64,000 nt of DNA, from NCBI GenBank assembly GCA_037576215.1, contig JBANDB010000007.1:3999001-4063000 (forward strand), read 5' to 3'. A program made the position numbers and the translations under genes. This stretch comes from Armillaria gallica (lineage: Eukaryota; Basidiomycota; Agaricomycetes; Agaricales; Physalacriaceae). The notes under the pieces were generated by a model. The model saw only the letters and a list, made by a program, of their open reading frames with translations, made no database searches and had not been told where the DNA came from. Positions 34,205-46,600 of this stretch are shown here, piece by piece; positions within the stretch are counted from its first letter, which is position 1, and the number at the start of each line of letters is the position of its first letter.

Positions 34205-37200
34205 ATGGACAAACGGTGAGCTCCCTCATTATGGTTGCTAGAATCGTTTGTGCTCATGAAATGGTAGATATCGGATCAAAAGTACAGTCCCTTCTACCTT
34301 CGCATTTGCAGTCTTTTCGCTTATCGCTCTCGTTGACTAGCTATAGAACTACTCGGTATACGCCCGACATCGGACAAACGTTTCTACCAGCTCCACATCT
34401 CTGCAGGACTCGCAGAGCCCATGGCGACAGGTATATTCAAAGTGAAGAAGAAAATGCGGGGGGGAGTTCCGATACCCAGATGGACGGTAGATCTTGATCT
34501 GTAAGGGCGGCAACATATCACTTGGGTCCTAGCTCATCGCATATCCAGGAGTAACAGCAAGGAATCCGAGAGCCTTCGGGTGTGTGTTATGTGCCATCGG
34601 GACAAGATAGATCCTCAACGCCTCGGTGTTTGTGAAACATCAATGCGGGATATTTTGACCAATGAAAAGGACAGTGAGTATTTGTAATCTGTACTGTCAG
34701 TTTCCTACCAGTATCTAAAAGAATCCTGCCAGTTATTGTCTTGCCCATCAGTGGCAACTCTTCCTGTCCCGACGTCTCTTTGAAGATCTTCAGGGAAGGT
34801 CTCTCCGACTATGCTCCAATCACCCAATCGGCAAGTGAGGACCAGGACATGCCGGCCGCACCCCAGGGCGGTCCATCGAATATTGCAGATCCCGAAAGTC
34901 AGGATACCTCAAACTTGTCGGGTCTGCAACCCGAGGAAAGCTCTGCGATGTCGGTGGAAGATTATTATGCAACTGCGGAGGAAGAAGTTGGGAAAACCGT
35001 CGAGCCTAATGAACCCTCGGAATGGATGTCCAGATTGATCGATGGTATTGATATTGTGAAGAGCGTGATTGATGAATGCGCGGGCGTGAGCGTGTTTCTT
35101 GCGATAAATTTCTAGGTTTTAATTGAGCATTGCCAGGCACACCCCGCTGCCTCAATAGCATGGATTATCATTTCCCCTTGCATCAATGTGAGTACTAGCC
35201 TTATCGGAAGCAGGACGATCACTAGCTGACTACACATCTTCGGATAGATCTTGAAGCAGCGGATAGAACAGGGTAGCACTGTACTCCGACTGTACGAAGC
35301 CATGATCACGACCTACAAGGAGGCAAGCAACTACCGCCAGCTGTGGCCGGAAGAGCGGTTACAACCGATCTATAAAGCGCTGTTCCAGACCACATCCGAT
35401 TGCGGGATGTTCATCCAGAGATATACAAACAAAAATGGCATCAGTGTGTCCATCGTTCATTTCAAAATAGTGATCTCTAACACCTATTTCAGAGCGCTTA
35501 CTTTTACAGAACGTGACAAAGAATGCAGAAGAACTCATTCAAAAGTTTGCGAATTTGCGCAAGCAATTGATATCGGGTGTAGTACAAGACACGCTTGTCG
35601 CGATATTGGATACGAAAGTCAATGGTATGTCTCTTCGAATCGCTCAAAACCGTGATCTAAACACAATCTGAATAGCATCGCTCCAGGAATTAAAGCCCGA
35701 GCGGGAACTTGATCCCAAATCGGTGTGCATGGAACATACACGCGTAGAAACGATCAAAGCCTTGATGTTATGGATTTCGGAATGCGATAACGGCGTCCTT
35801 TGGTGTAGTGGTCTGGCGGGGACGGGGAAAAGCTCGCTTGTCGGCACCCTCCATAAGCTTCTCTGCTTGGATATGAGCAGCCGCAGTCGCCTTGCTGCTT
35901 TCATTCGTTACGACAGAACCTCGTATCGGGATTCGTCAGGACTCGTCACGTCCATTGCCTACTCTTTGGCCAAGTTCGATCATCGCATAGCCAATGCCAT
36001 CGCTCACGCCTTGACTGCATCTCCTGCTGCGGCCAAATTGCCAGCAGCCGACCAGTTTCGACTCCTTGTGCAGGGTCCGTTGAAAAAAATTCAAGAATTA
36101 CAGGATGAAGGGCCTTTGATTGTCATCATTGATGGTCTTGATGAGAGTCTCAATCTGTCGGAAGAATTACTGGAAGTGCTTGCGGAAGGGTTCGGGCGTG
36201 AACTGCCATTCATGCGGCTCATTATCTCGAGTCGGCCCGAGGAAAAGATTACTCGGGTTTTCAAGAACAGCCAGCATCTCCATCGCTATTCTCTAGATAC
36301 CTCCTCAGAAGAGGTAAAACATGACATACGGCACTTCATCCAGCAAAGGCTTGTCAAAATCACAGACAAACATTTCTGGGGCGATCACAATGAGCAACAG
36401 GTTTTTGCTCAGCTGGCTGAGCGGGCAAGCGGGCTGTTTATATGGGCTGCCACAGTCTGTTTATTCCTGTGCAATCATCCCAGTCATAAGAGGCTCAAGA
36501 TGATACTCGAAACTACCATTCCAGCAAATGCAACAGTGGCCCTGACAAGTCTATATCAAACCGCACTGGATGCCATTGTGTCAGAAGGACCAGGAGAGGA
36601 TGAAGATGTCTGGCAATGCATTCATGCAGTTTTAGGGGCTCTGATTGTTCGCAAAGGCAACATGACAGTGTCTATGCTTCCTGAACTTGTTCTGCAAGAA
36701 GGAGAAGGTGCCTCTCTAGCACAGTCTATTGTTGACAAATTAGGAAGCGTGGTACAAGAGGATAAAGATGGGAACCTGGAGCTTATACACAAATCATTTG
36801 ATGACTTTCTCCAGGATCATGGCCGCTGTGGGGATAGATGGTTTATTGCTGTCCAGGAGCATGAACAGAAGCTTGTTCAGCGATGTGTGTTATCCTTGAC
36901 ATCGTTTTTCAAAGATTGGACCTCAACCAGGGGTCAACTTGAACCTGTTCTTTCAGACATTGATGTCAGGAAGACCATATGGAATCACTACCATCGTGTT
37001 GTGCCATCCCACATTGGATATTATGCTGTGAATGTTCTACGGTGGCATCTTGACACCTTTGTTGAGCTTGGGATCAACACTTGCCGTCCCTTGTTTGAAT
37101 GTTACTTCTTGTTTTGGCTTGAAATAATGCTTGCATTTGATTCTTTGCTTCCATGGCACAAGGTCATTTCTATGGTCAATGTAAGCTGTTCATGCTCTAT

Positions 37201-38749
37201 ATCCTGAATAAATACAGCCTCATAATTACTTCTTTTTAGGCAGAAGTTACAGATCAGAGCCTTCGCACATATGTTTACCATGCCTTCACATTCTCAGAGC
37301 GTTTTGCTGGATTGTCAAGAGGTCCAGTCAATCCTGCACATGTGTACACCCATGCAATGACCATCTCACCTTCTGTGAACTTTATCTGCAGAGACTGGGG
37401 GCAAAACAGTGGTGTTAATGCCCCTTTCAATAAGGAGCGCCTGTTAGCTCTCACATCTTTCAGTGTATCTCTTAATGAAACCCTCATTCAGGTTGGCAGT
37501 TACAGATTTGAAAGGTTCTACATGTTCCAAGGCTCCCGACACATTCAATCCAAGTTCATATTGCGGCTTCTGAGTGATGAATCAAGATGCCAACTTGGAA
37601 AAATGTTCTCTTCTGGAGGATCTGTCTTGTTTGATGTTGACACAGGGAGGATACTGGATCCATCACCTCCATCGATTTTATGCTTCCCCTATTTGCAATT
37701 ATCCACAGCACTCGATTTCAACCCCTCCACTTCTCACAAATCATTTTATGCCAATGTTCAGACCGTTAGGTTCATGTGGTGGCAAATTTGTTGCAGGGAG
37801 TCCGAGTACTCCTTTAATAGTACACAATATGAAATTATTGAAAGGCACGATGGTGATCCTCAAAATGCTATGATATCCAATGTTGATAACAACAATGATT
37901 TTGATGATAGAACTGATAACAGAATAACACCACTTTCCATGTTCATCTCCATCGCTAATACTCAGACTCCCTCCCACTGTGATAATTATCTGTTACGTGC
38001 AATTGGGTCAGATTGTGCTGTAGAACAATATGCACATGGATTAATCATTGTTGATAAGCATTCAGGCTTGATGCTCAAAGTTGAGCCAGGCACTACTAGT
38101 TGCAAAGAATGGATAACCCTGGATGGTGGGACAAATGGAGTCCATGTGTTCACTGTCTTGGAGGATGGATCTAGGTTACTAGGATTGACAGGAGCTACAG
38201 GCAAGATATCATTGCGAGAGTGGGAAACATCAGTGGGTACTCTTTGTCGTGAATGCATATATGGCAGGTCATAATCTCTTGTTATTTATGATAACACTGA
38301 CAACTAGGAACACAGATTACCCTGATTTCAAGTGTGACCCTGATGACTATTTTTACTGCCAATTATCACCTGATGGCTCAAAGGTTGCACTCTTTCATGG
38401 GTGGTGGTTCTCCCAGACATATCTGTTGGGAATCACACCTGGATCAAGTGTGAATATCATGGACCTCAAGGACACAAGGAATTTGACATGGTTTTCTGAC
38501 AGCAAACGAATTGCCTACTTGCGAAGTTGGCAATGTGATCATAAACATGAACATGATATTAACAAATGTTGTGATCTTGTTGTTCAATGCCTTGCAAGTG
38601 GCCAGATTACTACGATTCACCGTTGGTACAATGCTGATGCTCCATATTGCAAGGTCTTTGTCACTCCCGACGGGTCCAGGGTGACTACCCATGATGAAGG
38701 AAGAATCGATTGGTGCGAATTCAGGACATGGGATGTTTCGGATTTATAG
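34205..38749 (+). CDS. NLR-like protein: C2-like, NACHT, beta-propeller-like (gene 2, intact)
   Basis: This is a paralogue of the gene at 9381-13822. Predicted exons: 34205-34215 or a start near 34341 (5' end uncertain), 34341-34500, 34549-34673, 34733-35085, 35137-35187, 35248-35443, 35493-35624, 35676-37180, 37240-38267, 38308-38749. Domains in order: C2-like (FYQLHISAGLAEP, IPRWTVDLDL); a linker with AHPAASIAWIII; NACHT with Walker A GLAGTGKSSL, Walker B LIVIIDGLDES and sensor LIISSRPEEKI; a helical region; and a propeller-like C-terminus (LSPDGSKVAL, WFSDSKRIAYL, FRTWDVSDL). No premature stop is visible. The last third (from about 37200) is nearly free of CpG while the NACHT exon still has many, so the gene straddles the edge of the CpG-depleted zone. 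Function is inferred only as signalling NTPase. Confidence 0.8.
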
Positions 38750-39199
38750 AATATCTGTCTGTATTGTAGGATACATTTATGCCTCACTTGTGCTCCCTTG
38801 GCTACCTGATTCCAACATCATTCAGCATGAACCTTTTTAAAATTGAAATACAAACAGTATAAAAGAAACAACATGGCACCAGGTTCAAAAGTTCAACATT
38901 GTTCAACATTGCAATGTTGAGTGCTTGCTAAAGCCAAGAGCTCAGTGTGCTTGTGACCACTATTTCTTGCATGAAAGGAGAAATGGAGTGGATGTATTGT
39001 CAGTGAATATGTTGGACTTGGATGATGACTCTGTGTAAAATAATTCATCATGAAGTATATGGATACAGCATAGCATGAATACACCCAGGATTGCAGCACC
39101 AGGCTCTAGTGGCATTACCATAATCACTAGAGATTAAGCAATGGTTGCTCTGCATAGTGTGTAAGCATATGGAAACAAACAAGAAGAGGTAGAAGATAA

Positions 39200-39705
39200 A
39201 TTTGAGGTGTGATGCTTTAATTGCAGGCCTGATTATTTTTTATTTTACGTTTTTTTAAGAGATGCTGAGAGGCTTTGAGAGCACTGAAAAGATGATTAGT
39301 CAACAGGAAAGCTGAATGCTCACTCATACTCAGACTTCTGTGCTGTCTGCGTGTAACAAAACAAAGGTGATGATGGTGCTGAGGACAGATGTAAGGTGCA
39401 ATTTTGAGAGTCTTTGTGTAGGACTTTATGTTCTCCTTCTTCCTGGCAGACAATGTATCTGCAAACTCCATCTTCTTTGAACAAGTTGAGCATGTTTGTT
39501 GTCTGCTTAGCAACAAGGTGGGGAGGGTTGGCCAGGGATTTCTGATTCCGCATCAGTACAAGTAGAAAGGTGAAGGGAGAAGTGCACACACCAACCTCTG
39601 TCTGCTTCTGTATGACCAAACTCAATGAGGCCCACTATGCATCCACAGACAGACTTTTGCTTCCTCTCACCCATTTGGCAAGTGCTTGTCAGCCAGCAGA
39701 CAAAC
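39200..39705 (-). pseudogene. RPS6: Ribosomal protein eS6 (RPS6) fragment, copy 6
   Basis: It is collinear with copy 1 (3205-3700) but with nearly every CpG changed to TG or CA. The KEDG...RR segment (39450-39500) and the charged tail are recognisable in broken frames. The 5' part is missing because the Gypsy LTR starts at 39706, inside the region that in copy 1 continues to 3815. Confidence 0.65.
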
Positions 39706-40100
39706 TGTTATGGATGGACTTGGGAATAACAAACAAGGCAACTAACGCGACACTGCCTCTCACTTTGGGCAGGGCGATAGTACCATGGAGTTTGCTACAG
39801 CAAGGCGGTATAATGCTTAGACTCTGGGCTCGGTTAAGAGAAGAGTAAAGTCTGGGGTGGTATTAACTTAGCTCGAAGCTAGGGTACATGGCTGAGAGCT
39901 ACGCTACTTATATACTGCTTGGTTCGGTTCTATATATATGCATATCCATGTGTCCATCTGTCAAACATCGTATGGAAGCCTGGCTATTACCGGGTGTCTG
40001 AGAGAAAGCATTGAAGTTGTATGATCTGGTGTTGGTGTCCACGTGGCATGCTGAGGTGCCAAGATAAGATAAGATAAGGAAAAATGGAAAAATCATAACA
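39706..40100 (-). repeat. Gypsy 3' LTR (395 bp)
   Basis: It is bounded by TGTTATG at 39706 and CATAACA at 40100, short inverted ends with TG...CA as expected. It is next to a polypurine tract. The left edge coincides with the end of homology to the eS6 repeat. Confidence 0.8.
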
Positions 40101-40116
40101 TTACCCCCTCCTTAAG
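40101..40116 (-). other. Polypurine tract of the Gypsy element
   Basis: The minus strand reads CTTAAGGAGGGGGTAA directly before the LTR, the standard plus-strand priming site of LTR retrotransposons. Confidence 0.75.
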
Positions 40117-41186
40117 ACAGGTGTCCCGACTGTCATTAGGGTCCACTCCAATCGTTTGGGAAGTCGGGGGAATTTCCATAAATTCTCGTACTTTCTCCTC
40201 CATATCCGTCGTCAAGGTCGCTTTCAGTTACAATTTTGGATGAGTATATGTGTCGCACATGGCGAGCCCACTCCTCATATTCCTCTATCGCTTCCTGTGC
40301 ATGTTCCATGTCCTCTTTGTGTACCCAGGAGTTGTGTTCCCAGGTCCATCCTTTCCACTTGACGAAGTAGTCCGTCGTCGTTCTGGATTTCTGTCGTCGT
40401 CGTCCACGCACTTGTCCAGGGCATGCGTCGAGGACTTCTTCGATTTCGTATTCTTCTTCGATTTCGATGAGGTCAGGTGGCAGTGGAGGCAGCAGTTCCT
40501 GGTTGGGGAATGCCGGTGGTGTATATGGCGTCAAAAGCTTCTCATTGAAGCATGGGTGAATCTTCCAGTGGGGTGGTAGTTTTAGCTTGTAAGCGCTAAC
40601 ACCGGATTTTTCGAGGATTAAGAAAGGGCCGACTTGTTTGTCGTCCAATTTCTTTTTGGGTCGGGGGAGATGCAGATTGGTCACATCGAGCCAGATGCAA
40701 TCGCCTGCCTGGTACGGGTGGGCATTGTGTTTCCTCTTGTCATACTGGTTCTTCATGTTTTTGGCGGCCTCCTTGAGGGCTTTCTGTGTTTCGGTGTGAA
40801 TCTTTGTCATCTGTTTGGCAAAGTCTTCTGCTGTGGGATTTGCGAACGGAGTGGTGCATCAGGAGTCTGGCATGACTCGTGGGTTCTGGCTGTAGAGCAC
40901 CATGAATGGGCTCTTGCCGGTCGCACTGTGGATTCGGTTGTTATGTGCAAATTCTGTGAGTGGCAACCAGTTGCTCCAATCGGTCTATCAGTGGTTCACA
41001 AAGATCCGGAGATACTTGATTATCTCCTGATTGACTCATTCGGTTTGGCCATCCATCTGAGGGTGGAAGGCCATCGATGTGTTGGGTGTGATGTCAAGTA
41101 GTCGATACAGTTCTCTCATGAATTTGGAAACGAACTGTGGCCCTCAGTCCAATATGATGACCTGGGGCATTCCGTGGCACACGTTG

Positions 41187-42859
41187 AAGAGACTCTGTGC
41201 GCACAAGCTAGAAATGCAACAGCGTTGAAGACACTGATCACACCCACACCCAACACTACACACACAAATCCTCAAGTTCGTGGGGGATTCTGATGCGATA
41301 GAAGCAGATAGAAACAAGGCAAGCAAACTCTCAGAATACAGGATACACACGTATAGCAATAGCGCGCGTCACGTATCTAGATTTCTCTAAGTCCAAAGGG
41401 CTTTTAATACAAGAGGCATGACAGTTGTCGCGGGGCCTCAAGGCAAGGTGTAGACACAATACACACAACGTCTGGAGACGCGTGCAACACCCTCACTAAG
41501 TCTAGCGTGACACACAAAGCGTCCTCAAACGACTAGAAACACACAACACACGACTCGAAGCTTTGCGCTCCAAGCAGAAACCCTTCACAAAACCTTCCAC
41601 TAGAGCCACAGGATTCAAACCTACGCGCCCAAGCTTCCAAACCGATCGTAGATCCACAGGGTTCTAACCTATGCGATCCAGAGACACAATACACTTATAA
41701 AACCCCGTCCGCAAGTCACAGGGTTCGAACCTATGCCACTTGGGAAATATATACCCTCAAGCGAGCACTAATCAAGCCAAAGGGTTTGAACCTCTGCCGC
41801 CTGTAGTGCCTCGTGTCACACGAAAACCCGCAAAGCACAAGAGCGTGTCCTCAATGACACTGTACTCCTCTTCTCAGGTTAGAGCGCAAGTCACCCAACC
41901 AATTAATTCACACCGTACACAGGTCCCCCGCTAAGCAAGTCCCCTGCTAAACAAGTCCCCCGCTAAGCTTTCTATGCCTTGCACGCAACTCAATTCACTC
42001 GGTATGATATCAACTCTCGGTCTATTCTCTCGCTCGAAGTTACAAACTAGTCCTGCTGCTAGGGCGTCAAGCTGAGGGCTTGTGCGCGACTACAACGGGG
42101 GTCCGAAACTTGTACACTACAAGTACACTGCGCTATTTATCTATTTTACGTCCTACAAATTTGTACCACCAAATATAGTATTATTTAAGCTGCGGGGTAC
42201 TTTCGCCTGCATCCCGCGCATGTTGCAATTATCACGCCATAGCTTGGCGCTGACTCAGGAGTCTGGCCCGGGGCCAGGTCCTGTCTCTGAGTGTCGCGGC
42301 ATCGGTTACCAAGGCTATGACATGCGGGTTGACATCAGTTGCCATATCCCCGGAGTTATAGCCCACCCCGCAACTTCTTATTTTGCTTCCTAGTATTTTC
42401 ACAGGGAATTCCATTGTAGTGAGGGCAACGTGCTTCTTGTCTAGGCCTCGCGCATTTCGGCTGAAGCCCCGAACTTCGGATTTACTTGAGTTCTGACATC
42501 TCAAGGTCTAGAACTCTAAGCTCCGGGCCTGCCATGCCTTGCGCGTCATAGATCACTGCTATGCGAAGTCTTAATTACCCCGCAAGCGTGTCCCGCGCTA
42601 TTCTTAGCGCGCGTATGCTTTGCCTTGTCAGAGCACTCAGTGTCAAGCACTGGGACTTCATACCTAGTACGGCCTTTCTAGTACCATTCTCAGGTTAAGC
42701 CATGCGCTCCACCCAGCTTTACTCTGGTAATACCATTACTGGCATTATAAACACTGCGCTCTGTTGCTTTCATCATTGCCTTAGTGTCTGGGCATTATTG
42801 CCTGTACTCATTTGTACAATTCGCAATTTTACACGTGTGAATGCTCATAGAGCGTGTCA
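41187..42859. mobile_element. 1,673-bp TG...CA insertion in the Gypsy integrase
   Basis: Integrase homology stops and resumes exactly across this segment, which starts TGAAGAGACT and ends GCGTGTCA and is flanked by ACGT on both sides (41183-41186 and 42860-42863). TG...CA ends and a 4-bp duplication suggest an LTR-type insertion, possibly a long solo LTR. No coding motif is seen. An alternative is an unclassified nonautonomous element. Confidence 0.6.
41606..41800 (+). repeat. Four degenerate T-arm-like repeats
   Basis: CACAGGATTCAAACCTACGC (41607), CACAGGGTTCTAACCTATGC (41654), CACAGGGTTCGAACCTATGC (41717) and CAAAGGGTTTGAACCTCTGC (41778) recur at about 47-63-bp spacing. The core GGTTCGAACC is palindromic and matches the tRNA B-box consensus. 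They are inside the insertion in integrase. Function unknown. Confidence 0.5.
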
Positions 42860-43359
42860 ACGTATAAGTGGTCTCATAAGAGTTGCGCCCAGCCTTCAGC
42901 TGAGAGTTCGGTGTTGCAGGCGATCGGAATGATTGCCTTTGAGAATCTGTCAATGACTACAAGCATCGCGTCGTGGCTGTTAGAGTCAGGGAGTCCAGTG
43001 ACCATATCGACGGATATGTGCATCCATGGTCCAACTGGTACTTTGTTTGGGTGTAGCGGCGCTGCCTTCACGTGGGTGTCTGACTTCGTTTGTTGGCACG
43101 TTTCGCAGCCTTTGACATAGGCTTTGATGTCTTTCTTCAGTTTTGGCCACCAGTAGTCGTGGAGTACAAGCTCCTTCATCTTCTTGATTCCTGGATGGCT
43201 GGTGGTGATGTGGTTGTGGTATTGGGAAATGATATTACCCCATAGCGTCTTCTTGCGGGGTATGTAGATTCGTCCGTCGTAGTAAAGGAGTCCCCCTTGT
43301 CAGGAGATCCCTTGTTCATGAGTGAGGGAGGCAGTGATGCCTTCGTCCCACAGCTCCTC

Positions 43360-44645
43360 TTGTCAAGTTGCTTCTTCAACTGTTTGCTGTGTTTCCGTCG
43401 ATGTAGGTAGTATGAGCACACAGAAGTGGGCAGCCTCAAGGATGATGATGTCATTGTTGTCTTTTGTTCCTTGGTCATGGTCGCTTCGGTGGGAAAGCAG
43501 ATCAGCCTTCACATTCTGGGTGCCAGGTTTATGGAAGAGCTTGAAGTGATATTCAGCAAGCTCTGTGACCCATCGCACCTGTTGTCGGTTCAGCTTCTGG
43601 GAAAGTCAGAAATACTGGAGGTTCTGGTGATCCGTCCAGATTTCTACGTCGTGCTTGGCGCCCATGAGATAATGGTGCCATCCCAAGAGTGCAAGCATGA
43701 TCGTGAGCAACTCTTTGTTGTATATTTCGTAGTTCCTTTCTGTCGCGCTGAGGGACTTCAACATGAAGGCCACTGGGCGCCAGATGTCGTTCTGTTTCTG
43801 GCTGAGGACAGCGCTGACCGCTCCTTTGCTGGCATCAGCTTCAACCCTGAAGGGGTCATTGTCGTTTGGTATGGCGAGGACGATGTCCTCTGCTATTCAG
43901 CGTTTGAGCTTGTCGAATGCCTTCTGTTGGGCTTCGCCCCACTTCCATTCTGTGTTGCCGGTGAGCTGTGTAAGTGGTCGGACAACCTTCAAATACATCT
44001 TTATGAACTTCCAGTAGAAGTTCATAAAGCCAAGGAATGACTGTAGCTCCTTCTTCTTCTTGGGTGTGGGCCATTCTGAGATGCCAGCGATCTTGACTGG
44101 GTCCATTCGGATGGAGTTCTTGCTGATGATGACGCCAAGATACTCCGTTTCGAGGACTTCGAACTCACACTTCTCCGCTTTGAGGAAGAGCTTGTTCTCG
44201 CAAAGGTGTTGTAGTATGCACCTTACGATATGCCAGTGTTCTCCTTGGAGAAAATCAGGATATTGTCCAGATAGATGGTGACCTTGCCCTTGGCAATCAG
44301 GTCTTTGAAGATGTCATTCATCATCCACTGGAATGTCACAGGTGAGTTTGTGAGCCCGAAGAACATGATGGTAGGCTCAAAGAGTCCCTGGTTTGTGCAG
44401 AAGGCAGCCTTTTCCTCATCGCCTTCCTGGATTTGGACATTGTTGTATCCCCAACGAACGTCGAGCTTGGTGAAATACTTGGCACCACATAGCTTATCAA
44501 TGAGTTCAGAAATGAGCAGTAGCGGATAGCGATTCTTGATGGTCATTTCATTGAGCTTGCGGTAGTCCTGGACTGGTCGCAACATGCCGTCCTTTTTCTT
44601 TACGAAGAAGAAAGGGGAGGCGAAGGGCGACTTGGACAGGCGGAT
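43360..44645 (-). pseudogene. Gypsy reverse transcriptase and RNase H
   Basis: RT motifs: FVKKKDGMLRPVQDYRKLNE, LDVRWGYNNVQI, then IYLDNILIFSKE where Gypsy RT normally has YLDD, so the second catalytic Asp is replaced by Asn. RNase H follows with WTDHQNLQYF and a linker WVTELAEYHFKLFHKPG. Stops occur at several points. A TGA at the upstream edge (near 44645), where SGRIRLSKSPF would be expected, fits a CGA to TGA change. Confidence 0.8.
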
Positions 44646-45569
44646 TCAGCCAGATTCCAAGTTTTCATCAAGGAACTTGTTGAGCTGTTCCTGTTCATTT
44701 CGGTTCAGGGGATAGACCTTGCAGTCTAAGGTCAACTTCGCATTCGGGACCAGCTCAATGGCATGGTCCCGTGGCTTTTGTTCAGGTAGTTCGTCAAAGT
44801 TCTCCTTTGCGAACAGGTCACGGAAGGAGTGGTAGTGCTCAGGGACGAGCTCTTCGAAAGTCTTCTTGGGCTTGTCGGCGTTGGCTTTAGCTGCAAGGTC
44901 GTTTGTGTGATGCATGGAGCAAATGACCAACTCCTCTTCCATTCGTATGGCGAGGATTGTATCACCTTCTTCGAGTTCTTTGTCCCAGCGATCATCGGGA
45001 TCTGCATCGGGGAGTTCAAGGTGATTCTTCATGCATTGGCAGCGTCCGAAGATCACGTTTCCTGTTTTCCAGTTTACGACGGGGTTGTGGCATTTGAGCC
45101 AGTTGTGCCCAAGGTAAATGTCCTTCTTTCCAAGATTTGTGACAGCTAGGTCAATCCATTCACGATGCTGGCTGATGGTTAGGCAGAGCTTGATGAATTC
45201 CGCTATGTCTCCTCCTTGGTTCCGTGTTCCGTCTGCATTGTATACTGGAATGGGGACAATCGTCTTCTTCATGTCGAGTTGGTGTTGCTCGACATAGGCA
45301 CGATTGATCGTGCTTCCAGTGCATCTGCTGTCCAGCAATGCCTTCGTGCTCAGGACCTTTCGTCTGGTGCAGGGTTCGACAGTGACCGGGATCATGAGAT
45401 CACTGGTCGCTCCACAGATGTATCGAATTGGTTCGTGGAGTTCATAGAGTTGTTCATGGGCTACCTCGCCCAACTCTCTGAGTTTGTGGAGCAACTCGTC
45501 AGTGAGTTCTCCCATTTGGTCCTTGTGTATCCATAGACACAGGACAGCACGGGCAGCATTGTCGCTCAA
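44646..45569 (-). pseudogene. Gypsy protease region
   Basis: A 307-codon open stretch includes the retroviral-type protease signature ALLDSRCTGSTIN (about 45330), in which the usual DSG is DSR. LGHNWLKCHNPVVNW follows, a typical protease-to-RT linker. It ends at a TGA just before the RT. The G-to-R change next to the catalytic Asp probably inactivates it. Confidence 0.75.
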
Positions 45570-45597
45570 TGCTTTGCAGACGGCTCATAGCATCCAG

Positions 45598-46600
45598 TCA
45601 ACCTTGAAGGGTTTCATCCATCAGTGAGGGACCTCCTGAACCTTCACACTGACCCTCTTGGGCACAGCTACCGTTGGTGAGGTCACCTCGTTCAGTGTTG
45701 CTTCTTTGTTTGGAAGGGACTTCGTTGCCCTCGTGGGCGAGTTGGGTGGTGTCAGAAGTGTCATGGTGCAGGGCTTCAGGGAAATCGTCGGGCTGCCGGC
45801 GGCAAGCCATTTCTGGAAAGACATGTCATCTTCATCATCAGGTACTTCAATCATTGTTACCTGATGCTCCCTCTTCACCGCCTGGGCGCTAGCGGCTTCC
45901 TTCCATTCAGCTTTCTTGTCGTCCTCTCCAGTCGTGAGTGGGGAACCAGAGGTGTGTTTCCTGGGAGCGGCGCCCTGATCTTGGCCACTAATACATGCGG
46001 AGGCACTAGACTCAACTTGTGCCAAATTAACAGACTTACCAGTTTTGTCATTGACTCCCGGGCCCATAAAGGGGCCTTTCAGCCCCATAGGGTCCCTCAT
46101 TTCGTTTGGGGTTCCCAATCTCCCTTTGATCATTGGATCTCGGATCCAGGGGCGCAGACCCCGCGACTGGTCATGGGAAGGGATGCTCATTCATCCATTG
46201 ACCCTTGCAGTGTTCCCTGCTTGGCGGGCCGCTTCTCCAAGGGGGGCGAGACCCTCCGCAAATGAAGGCGCTTGTTCCCTTGCTCCATCTGGCTGGACCT
46301 TTGTCACTTTGTGTGCTTGACTATTTGAGGGGACATCCCGCGAGGAGACATCGGGTGCCTTGCCTGCTCCCAAGATGATTGAGCCACTCGACTGGGGTCC
46401 CACCATCAAACTGGATGGTGATATGGTGGTCACCTTTTCGATCGATGCTTTCACTCGTGATGAGCTACTTGCCGATCATTTAGCCAGTCGTGTTGCAGAG
46501 GTCTCCCTCTCTTTGGCATGCATTAAGAGAGGGCTCTCTGCCCCGTGCCCAGCAACGATCATCGTTGCCTTTGCTTATGCCCTGGCAGGCAGCTCTGTCA
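45598..46600 (-). pseudogene. Gypsy gag-like N-terminal region, degraded
   Basis: Minus-strand frames (46190-45621 and 46454-46191) are rich in Pro, Ser and charged residues. They continue the element upstream of the protease without a recognisable capsid or zinc knuckle. Stops interrupt them. The frame fades near 46600, where NLR homology begins at about 46644, marking the 5' truncation. Confidence 0.5.

Larger units (their letters stand above)
40136..43330 (-). pseudogene. Gypsy integrase and chromodomain (interrupted)
   Basis: The zinc-binding part (LHDYWWPKLKKDIKAYVKGC..C, 43090-43175) and core (GPWMHISVDMVTGLPDS, VVIDRFSKA) lie at 42880-43175. The core resumes at 41150-41186 (HGMPQVIILD) and 40990-41140 (FHPQMDGQTERVNQEI). 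The C-terminal region (GPFLILEKSGVSAYKL) and a chromodomain (YEIEEVLDA, YFVKWKGWTWEHNSWVHKEDM) are at 40136-40810. The insertion at 41187-42859 splits the core; removing it joins DHLYV to CHGMP in frame. Further stops are present. Confidence 0.8.

Noticed and set aside
40634..41101. Plus-strand ORF over the Gypsy integrase
   Set aside because: Shadow of the minus-strand integrase coding sequence.
41606..41800. CRISPR-like array
   Set aside because: Repeats are degenerate, spacing is uneven and the context is a eukaryotic transposon.
43426..44040. 204-codon plus-strand ORF over Gypsy RNase H
   Set aside because: Shadow frame; the minus strand carries recognisable RNase H and RT motifs.
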